Source: Prevotella sp. UBA2850 (GTDB lineage Bacteria; Bacteroidota; Bacteroidia; Bacteroidales; Bacteroidaceae). Taken from it: 46,026 bases of DNA. Below the pieces are notes generated by a model. It did not search any database. It was not told the DNA's origin and was given only the letters and a program-made list of their open reading frames with translations. The position numbers and the translations under genes were made by a program. Positions 40,675-46,026 of this stretch are shown piece by piece. Every line of letters begins with the position of its first letter. Position 1 is the first letter of the stretch. The stretch covers positions 1-46,026 of the forward strand of contig DEFO01000022.1 in the NCBI GenBank assembly GCA_002350805.1, written 5' to 3'.

Positions 40675-40705
40675 CAAACATATTACAATTTCTGGTTATT
40701 TCAAA
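40675..40705 (-). promoter_or_regulatory. Promoter of the two small membrane-protein genes
   Basis: On the minus strand TTTG (40702-40705), 19-base spacer, TATGTTTG (40675-40682), 28 bases before the ATG at 40646. Confidence 0.65.
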
Positions 40706-40822
40706 ACTTTTCAAGAAGAATTTTTCGGCGGTGTCGCACCTGAAAATTAGCGGTAATTAGCTTACAATCAATGCGTTATTATCCTTTGAAAATGCAAACG
40801 GGGAATGCAAGTGCGACGCTTC

Positions 40823-41689
40823 TCACTCCCATTTGTTTTTGTTCATGCGCAGCCGGTAGTTGCGAATGGTGCTGCTTTTCACCATCAAGATACGCATAAT
40901 ATCTTTGTCGTTATAGCCCATTTCGCTCAGGATGAGGTAGGTAGTGTGGCGGAGTGACAATTGTCGATAGGGCGATGTGATGCGTTTGTATTCCTCAGGG
41001 TGGGAAAAAGCGTAGTAATCAATAAAGTATTGCTCCTCTTCAATAGAAATATTCTTCATGGTTTTTCCCTGCTCCAGTAGGTCCATCCATTGTTTTCCAC
41101 GCCCTAATTGCTCGGTGGTTGTGTTGTGAATCTGTTGCAGTTGGCTGCTTAAAATCCCGATTTCATCAGCCTTTTTCTGCACAGAAGAGTGCAAACTGGA
41201 TATCTGTCTGAGTCTGCGGTCGTACAGAATTGTTCCCAATAAAGCGAGGGCCAACACGCTGACAGAACCTAGATAGGCAGGGGCGATGAATGTATTGATG
41301 GGTGTTCTCACCTGTCTCTCCTTCCTGGCCGCCAGTTCTTTCTCCATGTTTTTCCGCTTGATGTTCATCGCCTTGTCCATCCATTCAATAGCCTCGCTGT
41401 GCTTACGCTCCTTCATCAATCGGTTGGCACGAAAGAAATAGATGTCTATCCGCACATCATCATCCAGTTGTTGACTGCTCAACAGGCTGTCAGGCATCTG
41501 ACAAATCAGTGTCATGGCACTATCAGGATGGCTATACATGAGGCGTTTTACATGACCGATCTGTCTCAATACGTCATTGTTGCCTTTTGAACATGCCGTC
41601 AGGAATACAGCCAGACATAAAACAACAAGGGCATACCCGTAAAGATATGCCCTTGTTTGGTATTTGTTTTTATGCGTCGATATTGGCAT
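40823..41689 (-). CDS. Membrane-spanning lipoprotein with cytoplasmic LuxR-like HTH (shortened TPR regulator)
   Basis: 288 residues. A lipobox-type signal ends at Cys33 (FLTACSKG). Next is a short periplasmic part with one TPR-like unit (ANRLMKERKHSEAIEWMDKA), a membrane helix at about 134-156 (YLGSVSVLALALLGTILYD), a coiled coil (about 165-200) and a C-terminal helix-turn-helix (ILSEMGYNDKDIMRILMVKS then STIRNYRLRMNKN). Bacteroidota have many longer TPR-TM-HTH proteins thought to sense envelope signals and bind DNA from the membrane; this one has lost most of the TPR array. The start at 41689 overlaps the gyrB stop by 20 bases; no later Met keeps the signal peptide. A terminator hairpin lies inside its 5' coding region. 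Confidence 0.78.
   Translation of the reverse strand: MPISTHKNKYQTRAYLYGYALVVLCLAVFLTACSKGNNDVLRQIGHVKRLMYSHPDSAMTLICQMPDSLLSSQQLDDDVRIDIYFFRANRLMKERKHSEAIEWMDKAMNIKRKNMEKELAARKERQVRTPINTFIAPAYLGSVSVLALALLGTILYDRRLRQISSLHSSVQKKADEIGILSSQLQQIHNTTTEQLGRGKQWMDLLEQGKTMKNISIEEEQYFIDYYAFSHPEEYKRITSPYRQLSLRHTTYLILSEMGYNDKDIMRILMVKSSTIRNYRLRMNKNKWE
41626..41655 (-). terminator. gyrB terminator inside the next gene's coding region
   Basis: CAAGGGCATA (41626-41635) pairs perfectly with TATGCCCTTG (41646-41655), 10-base loop. On the minus strand TTGTTTTATG follows. It begins 14 bases after the gyrB stop and falls within codons 12-22 of the lipoprotein gene, so it may limit expression of that gene. Confidence 0.75.
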
Positions 41690-43640
41690 AAGTTGCATTT
41701 TGCTCGATGAATTCGCGGCGTGGCTCCACGTCGTCGCCCATGAGCATCGAGAAAATCTCGTCGGCCTCGGCGGCATTCTCGATGGTTACCTGCTTCAGCA
41801 GTCGGTTGGCTGGATCCATGGTGGTCTCCCAAAGCTGCTCGGGGTTCATCTCACCCAAACCTTTGTAGCGCTGTGTGTGCAGGGCGCTGCTGTTCTCGTC
41901 GCCAGCCACATACTTGTCGATGAATGCCTGGCGCTGCTGCTCGGTGTAGCAATACTCGCTCACTTTCTTATAGGTGCACTTGTAGAGCGGTGGAGTGGCG
42001 ATGTAAAGGTGACCTTCCTGGATGACGCGTGGCATGAAGCGATAGAAGAGTGTCATGATGAGGGTGTCGATGTGCGAGCCATCGACGTCGGCATCGGTCA
42101 TGATGATGATCTTATCGTAGCGCAGTTTGTCGATGTTGGCCTCCTTGTCGCCTTCGCCGTCAACGCCGAAGCGTACGCCGATAGACTGGATGATGTTCAT
42201 CACCGACTCGGCCTCGAAGACACGGTGCCACTGCACTTTCTCGACATTCAGAATCTTACCGCGCAGGGGCAGGATGGCCTGGAAGTGGCGGTCGCGGCCT
42301 TGCTTGGCACTACCACCGGCCGAGTCTCCCTCAACGAGGAAGATCTCACAGTCTTTCGGGTCTTTGTTTGAGCAGTCGGCCAGTTTGCCGGGCAGTCCGC
42401 CGCCGCTCATCGGGTTCTTGCGCTGTACGCTCTCACGGGCCTTGCGGGCTGCGATACGGGCTGTAGCGGCCAGCACCACTTTGTCGCAAATCATCTTGGC
42501 CTCCTTCGGATGTTCCTCCAGGTAGTTGGCCAGAGCCTCGCCTACGGCCTGCTGCACGGCACCTGTCACCTCCGAGTTGCCCAGCTTGGTCTTGGTCTGT
42601 CCCTCAAACTGAGGCTCAGCCACCTTGATGGAGATGACGGCAGTCAGACCCTCGCGGAAGTCCTCACCAGCAATCTCAATCTTGGCTTTCTCAATCTGCT
42701 TGGAGATAGCCGGATCCTGGTCGGCATAGTTCTTCAGGGTGCGTGTGAGCGCCATGCGGAAACCGGTCAGGTGGGTACCACCCTCGATGGTGTTGATATT
42801 GTTCACGTAAGAGTGGATATTCTCCGAGTAGTCGGTGTTGTACATCACGGCAACCTCGATGGGGATGCCCTGTTTCTCGGTCTTCAGGTAGATGACATCG
42901 TCGAAGAGATGGGTGCGGTGACGGTCTACGTAGCGCACAAACTCTTTCAGTCCCTCTCTGGCATGGAACACCTCCTGACGGGTGTTTCCCTCCTCGTCGG
43001 GGCGTAGGTCGGTCAGTGTGATGGTGATGCCGGCGTTGAGGAAGGCCAGCTCGCGCATGCGGCGGGCAATGATGTCCCACTGGAAGGTGGTGGTGGTAAA
43101 TATCGTTGCATCGGGCCAGAACTGCTGGCGGGTGCCTCGCAGCTCGGTCTCACCGACCACCTTTACCGGGTAGAGCGGTTTTCCCTGAGCGTATTCCTGC
43201 TGATAGATTTTCCCGTCGCGGAACACCTGTGAGAGCATGTGCGACGACAGGGCGTTCACACAGCTTACACCCACACCGTGCAGTCCGCCGCTTACCTTAT
43301 AAGAGCCTTTGTCGAACTTACCACCGGCATGGAGCACGGTCATGACCACCTCGAGGGCTGATTTATGAAGTTTCTTATGTTCGTCGACGGGGATACCGCG
43401 GCCGTTGTCCTGCACGGTGATAGAGTTGTCCTCGTTGATAGTCACCTCAATATGTGTGCAGAAGCCTGCCATGGCCTCGTCGATAGAGTTGTCTACTGTT
43501 TCGTTAACCAAATGGTGCAAACCCTTTTCGCTGATGTCGCCAATGTACATTGCTGGGCGTTTGCGCACCGCTTCCAGTCCTTCCAGCACCTGAATATTGC
43601 TGGCTGAGTAGTTGCTTTGGTTGGTTTGATTTTCTGCCAT
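41670..43640 (-). CDS. gyrB: DNA gyrase subunit B
   Basis: 656 residues, the ATPase and TOPRIM subunit of gyrase. GHKL ATPase motifs: NETVDNSIDEAMAGF, VQDNGRGIPVDEH, GGLHGVGVSCVNALS. The TOPRIM part has EGDSAGGSAKQGRDR and the metal-binding MTDADVDGSHIDTL. C-terminal QRYKGLGEMNPEQLWETTMD is typical. Length fits a Bacteroidota GyrB without the insertion found in some Proteobacteria. Its promoter box is at 43666 and a terminator hairpin follows at 41626-41655. Confidence 0.98.
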   Translation of the reverse strand: MAENQTNQSNYSASNIQVLEGLEAVRKRPAMYIGDISEKGLHHLVNETVDNSIDEAMAGFCTHIEVTINEDNSITVQDNGRGIPVDEHKKLHKSALEVVMTVLHAGGKFDKGSYKVSGGLHGVGVSCVNALSSHMLSQVFRDGKIYQQEYAQGKPLYPVKVVGETELRGTRQQFWPDATIFTTTTFQWDIIARRMRELAFLNAGITITLTDLRPDEEGNTRQEVFHAREGLKEFVRYVDRHRTHLFDDVIYLKTEKQGIPIEVAVMYNTDYSENIHSYVNNINTIEGGTHLTGFRMALTRTLKNYADQDPAISKQIEKAKIEIAGEDFREGLTAVISIKVAEPQFEGQTKTKLGNSEVTGAVQQAVGEALANYLEEHPKEAKMICDKVVLAATARIAARKARESVQRKNPMSGGGLPGKLADCSNKDPKDCEIFLVEGDSAGGSAKQGRDRHFQAILPLRGKILNVEKVQWHRVFEAESVMNIIQSIGVRFGVDGEGDKEANIDKLRYDKIIIMTDADVDGSHIDTLIMTLFYRFMPRVIQEGHLYIATPPLYKCTYKKVSEYCYTEQQRQAFIDKYVAGDENSSALHTQRYKGLGEMNPEQLWETTMDPANRLLKQVTIENAAEADEIFSMLMGDDVEPRREFIEQNATYANIDA

Positions 43641-43665
43641 TTTCTTTTTGTGAATTATTAGTGTG

Positions 43666-43673
43666 CAAAGATA
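43666..43673 (-). promoter_or_regulatory. Promoter -7 box of gyrB
   Basis: TATCTTTG on the minus strand, 25 bases before the gyrB ATG at 43640. Confidence 0.6.
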
Positions 43674-43746
43674 CTAAAAATACATGAAAAACAGGCCGAA
43701 TATTTGCTAAAAAAAGGTGTGTGATTTGCTAAAAAATGACAAAAAA

Positions 43747-43768
43747 GGCTATAACCGAAGTTATAGCC
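43747..43768 (-). terminator. Terminator after rpsT
   Basis: Perfect 9-bp stem GGCTATAAC / GTTATAGCC around a CGAA tetraloop, followed on the minus strand by TTTTTTGTCATTTTTT. It lies 27 bases beyond the rpsT stop. Confidence 0.92.
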
Positions 43769-43795
43769 CTTTGTATGTTTGCTAGTGATGGTTGA

Positions 43796-44050
43796 TTAAC
43801 CCAGCTTGTTGATGTGCTTCGACAGACTCGACTTGAGGTTAGAGGCCTTGTTCTTGTGGATGATGTTGTTTTTGGCCAGCTTGTCGAGCATTTTCTGAAC
43901 GGCGGGATAGAGCTTTGCGGCCTCGTCCTTGTCGGTCATAGCGCGCAATTTGCGAACGGCGTTGCGCATGGTTTTAGCATAATACTTGTTATGCAACTGC
44001 TTTTTCTTGTCCTGACGGATTCTCTTCAGGGATGATTTGTGGTTTGCCAT
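43796..44050 (-). CDS. rpsT: 30S ribosomal protein S20
   Basis: 84 residues, primary 16S rRNA-binding protein of the 30S body. The start MANHKSSLKRIRQDKKKQLH and the following KYYAKTMRNAVRKL are standard for S20; the closing NIIHKNKASNLKSSLSKHIN is the conserved C-terminal helix. Very basic. No promoter box lies within 110 bases upstream, but tRNA-Glu is on the same strand 160 bases upstream, so the two may share a transcript. It ends with the hairpin at 43747-43768. Confidence 0.98.
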   Translation of the reverse strand: MANHKSSLKRIRQDKKKQLHNKYYAKTMRNAVRKLRAMTDKDEAAKLYPAVQKMLDKLAKNNIIHKNKASNLKSSLSKHINKLG

Positions 44051-44210
44051 TTTGTTTTGAGTTTTTTTTAAATTGTTTTGTGTTACATGTGAAGCTTGTG
44101 GGTCTTATGCGTTGCGGCTGCCCTGGCGAACTTTCCTAAAAAAGTTCTCCGTCACCTTTTCCCAGTTGTTCACTGGTAGCGCATCGCTGCGCGGATGGCG
44201 GATTCATTAT

Positions 44211-44285
44211 TGGTAGTCCCTAGGAGAGTCGAACTCCTCTTTAGAGAATGAAAATCTCTCGTCCTAGCCGATAGACGAAGGGACC
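44211..44285 (-). tRNA. tRNA-Glu (anticodon TTC)
   Basis: 75 bases including an encoded CCA. The acceptor stem GGTCCCT pairs with AGGGACT (one G-T). The anticodon stem AGAGA/TCTCT has the loop TTTTCAT, so the anticodon is TTC. T arm GGAG-TTCGACT-CTCC, discriminator A. It lies between rpsT and recO on the minus strand with its own promoter at 44306-44337. Confidence 0.96.
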
Positions 44286-44305
44286 AAGGTGCTTTTTTGC
44301 GGGTG

Positions 44306-44337
44306 CAAAGTTACTGCAATTATTTCATCCTGCCAAA
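44306..44337 (-). promoter_or_regulatory. Promoter of tRNA-Glu (and perhaps rpsT)
   Basis: On the minus strand TTTG (44334-44337), 20-base spacer, TAACTTTG (44306-44313), 20 bases before the mature tRNA 5' end. This is a full consensus promoter. Confidence 0.75.
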
Positions 44338-44350
44338 TTTTTCTTGAATA

Positions 44351-44384
44351 TTTTTCGCTAAATGGCGAAAAATTAGTACTTTTG
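44351..44384 (+). promoter_or_regulatory. recO promoter box with overlapping palindrome
   Basis: TACTTTTG (44377-44384) is 6 bases before the recO ATG, giving a leaderless or near-leaderless message. Just upstream is the perfect palindrome TTTTTCGC (44351-44358) / GCGAAAAA (44365-44372), between the divergent recO and tRNA-Glu promoters. It may be an operator. Confidence 0.5.
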
Positions 44385-44390
44385 CGCACT

Positions 44391-45116
44391 ATGTTGGTCA
44401 AGACAAAGGCTATTGTGTTGCATTCTTTTAAGTTCGGTGAGTCGAAAATGATTGTCGACATGCTCACCGAAGCGGAGGGGCGTTTGTCGTTTGTGGTCAA
44501 CATGCCGCGCTCGTCGAAGTCGAAGATGAAGAAGCAGTTTTTCCAGCCGCTCACCTTGCTGGAGGTGGAGTGCGACGTGCGCCCCAACGTGCAGCTGCAG
44601 AAGCTCAGGGAGGTGCGCATCAGCGATCCGTTCGCGGGCATTCCCTTCGACGCCCGCAAGCTGAGCATAGCGCTCTTCCTGGCCGAGTTCTTGTATTATA
44701 GTACGCGGGGAGAACAGCACAACGAGGCGTTGTTTGCCTATATCGAGAACAGCATTCTGTGGCTGGACGGTTGTCAGTCGTCGTATGCCAATTTCCATCT
44801 GGTGTTCATGATGAGGCTGACGCGCTTCATCGGTTTCTATCCCAACATCGACGACTATCAGGAGGGCAGTGTCTTCGACATGCGTGCTGCCGCCTTCTCG
44901 TCGTCTGTTCCGCTGCACACCGACTATGTGCAGGCACCCGATGCAGCCCGCATTCAGACCCTGATGCGCATGAACTACGAGACGATGCACCTCTTCCGCA
45001 TGAACCACGACGAGCGCAACCGCATCGTCGACGTGCTGATGACCTATTACCGGCTGCATGTGCCTAACTTCCCCGAGCTGCGCTCGCTCGACGTCGTGCG
45101 CGACCTGTGGCGGTAG
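44391..45116 (+). CDS. recO: DNA repair protein RecO
   Basis: 241 residues. RecO anneals single strands and helps load RecA in the RecFOR pathway. The OB-fold N-terminus is MLVKTKAIVLHSFKFGESKM, then VDMLTEAEGRLSFVV, PRSSKSKMKKQFFQPLTLLE and the helical part NFHLVFMMRLTRFIGFYPN. The four-cysteine zinc site of some RecO proteins is absent, as is usual in Bacteroidota. The ATG at 44391 is chosen because the upstream extension runs through the promoter box. It converges with the next gene, with 7 bases between stops. Confidence 0.93.
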   Translation: MLVKTKAIVLHSFKFGESKMIVDMLTEAEGRLSFVVNMPRSSKSKMKKQFFQPLTLLEVECDVRPNVQLQKLREVRISDPFAGIPFDARKLSIALFLAEFLYYSTRGEQHNEALFAYIENSILWLDGCQSSYANFHLVFMMRLTRFIGFYPNIDDYQEGSVFDMRAAAFSSSVPLHTDYVQAPDAARIQTLMRMNYETMHLFRMNHDERNRIVDVLMTYYRLHVPNFPELRSLDVVRDLWR

Positions 45117-45123
45117 TCAGCCA

Positions 45124-45645
45124 CTAGTAGTTCTCCAATGTCTTCTTCACTTTCGCGCCGCGTTTCTTCCTGCGCTTCTCGGCAAAATTGAAAAAGCCTA
45201 GAATATCCATGCCCGTAGGTGCGGCCGGCTGCAGCAGCGGGTCGGTTTCGCGGTAGGGATGGCTGAACTGCTTGAGTTTTGTCTCCTTGTCTTTCCTTGT
45301 GCCGTAGATCACCACCTCGTGCAGGCTGTTCATGGTGGGCAGCAGGAAGAGTGTGTCTTCGTGGGCCTCCTCGGGCGTGACGATGCGCGTCAGGTATTTG
45401 GGATGCTTCAGGGTGATCTGTTCGAAGCTGTCGGTTTGCAGAATGAAACAGCCCTCGAGGTTGGTGCGGATGTGCTCGCCCGACTTCAGGTAGACCAGCA
45501 CTCGCGGAATGGGTGCATGCGACTCGACGTCGGCCACCACTATCGAGCGCTCTTGAGCACGGGCAGCAGCCACGCACACAAGTGCCGCAGAACAGAGAGA
45601 GAACACTCTGGCCAGCCGTGGGGGAAACGTTGTTTGGGTCTTCAT
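45124..45645 (-). CDS. Secreted protein with carboxypeptidase-regulatory-like domain
   Basis: 173 residues: signal peptide (VFSLCSAALVCVAAARA), then a small beta-sandwich of the CarboxypepD_reg-like type: RSIVVADVESHAPIPRVLVY, LEGCFILQTDSFEQITLKHP, and LPTMNSLHEVVIYGTRK, which resembles the strand leading into TonB-dependent receptors but here ends without a barrel. The C-terminal 60 residues are basic (EKRRKKRGAKVKK). Function unknown; it may be a stand-alone periplasmic domain or a surface-associated protein. The upstream -7 candidate (CATATTTG near 45672-45679) is a poor match. Confidence 0.78.
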   Translation of the reverse strand: MKTQTTFPPRLARVFSLCSAALVCVAAARAQERSIVVADVESHAPIPRVLVYLKSGEHIRTNLEGCFILQTDSFEQITLKHPKYLTRIVTPEEAHEDTLFLLPTMNSLHEVVIYGTRKDKETKLKQFSHPYRETDPLLQPAAPTGMDILGFFNFAEKRRKKRGAKVKKTLENY

Positions 45646-45856
45646 GCAGATGGTTCAGGGTTTCATTCGGCTGCAAATATGCGAATAAAAAACGAGAAGC
45701 GGAAAAAAGTTTCAGTTCTTTTATGAACATTATCACTGCGTAACCATTGTTACTAAACGTCAACAATTGTTGCGTTTATTCAATGATATGCTACTCAATG
45801 GGACTTATCACCTGTCAAATGAATGCTTTTCGGAGAAAGCTGGTTCAGTTAGTTTT

Positions 45857-45947
45857 TCTGGTCATGACAGGTCTGACTAGTCATGAAAAGTCTGGCTAGT
45901 TTCCATGTTCTGACAAGTTCCCCTGGTCATACTAGTTTCCCTGACAG
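45857..45947. repeat. Degenerate 15-18-bp repeats rich in TCTGRCTAGT / GGTCATGACAGG
   Basis: About five imperfect units carrying TCTG, the palindromes GTCATGAC and ACTAGT, and TTTCC. No gene is visible in 45646-46026; apart from this tract and the end module the stretch is AT-rich and featureless to me. Confidence 0.6.
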
Positions 45948-45992
45948 AAATGCTATGTTTTTTATGCCTTCAAACGTGCCCATTTCTAATTG

Positions 45993-46013
45993 ATGCCTGG
46001 AAGGGTTGCAATT
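45993..46013. repeat. GCCTGGAAGGGTTGC module, inverted copy of 28631-28651
   Basis: 21 bases are exactly the reverse complement of 28631-28651, again next to TAATT sequence (CTAATTG at 45987-45993). The matching palindromic array may continue beyond the window. Confidence 0.8.
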
Positions 46014-46026
46014 ATGACTTATACTG

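Noticed and set aside
44100..44210. Regulatory leader of rpsT
   Set aside because: A small GAACTT/AAGTTC hairpin (about 44129-44148) is present, but I see nothing that matches a known S20 autoregulatory site.

Overview
The window looks like chromosomal DNA of a Bacteroidota, most likely a gut or rumen Bacteroidales of the Prevotella/Segatella/Xylanibacter type. The reasons are the many TAnnTTTG promoter boxes (with TTTG about 20 bases upstream), the near absence of strong Shine-Dalgarno sites, a hybrid two-component system (HTCS), a DUF4290 gene, the glycoside hydrolase repertoire, and a MurA with Asp in place of the catalytic Cys. The assignment is inferred; there is no 16S rRNA gene here.

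Layout. 1-5700 (minus strand): palindromic repeat array, periplasmic nitroreductase, small outer-membrane barrel, GH35 beta-galactosidase, Wzx-like flippase. 5748-17336: a glucuronoxylan side-chain locus with a GH35-like DUF5597 enzyme, GH67, HTCS and GH115 on the minus strand, and a divergent GPH sugar symporter on the plus strand. 17337-18605: 1.27 kb without a gene, packed with several kinds of repeat. 18606-26776: housekeeping block, nadD-gmk-yicC leftward and tsaB-DUF4290-murA-rimM-dxr-rseP rightward. 26777-28790: terminators, tandem repeats, a secreted protein, a small KKYxxPE-type protein, a gene remnant and a second palindromic array. 28791-39746: a seven-gene plus-strand operon (DUF1573 lipoprotein, GH3, two GH92, GH130, PIG-L deacetylase, retropepsin-like protein). 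39816-46026: two small membrane proteins, a membrane-spanning HTH lipoprotein, gyrB, rpsT, tRNA-Glu, recO, a secreted carboxypeptidase-regulatory-like protein, and more repeats.

How the genes fit together. In the first sugar locus GH67 and GH115 would remove (methyl)glucuronic acid from xylo-oligosaccharides and xylan, the HTCS would sense an oligosaccharide and activate the locus, and the GPH symporter would import the product. No SusC/SusD pair is present. In the second operon two exported GH92 enzymes would trim alpha-mannose, cytoplasmic GH130 would phosphorolyse a beta-mannoside such as Man-GlcNAc, and a cytoplasmic PIG-L enzyme could deacetylate an amino sugar. This PIG-L protein resembles the C-terminal half of the NagB/PIG-L fusions of Bacteroidota, standing alone. 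The operon is the best candidate here for an incompletely described system, probably for N-glycan or mannan use.

The most unusual feature of the DNA itself is how far short repeats have entered genes. Two are inserted in frame inside glycosidase genes (GH35 and GH3), one forms the 3' end of the HTCS gene, and one duplicates the nadD tail. Inverted copies of palindromic 22-base arrays lie at 19-89 and 28527-28651, and a shared module recurs at the right end of the window.
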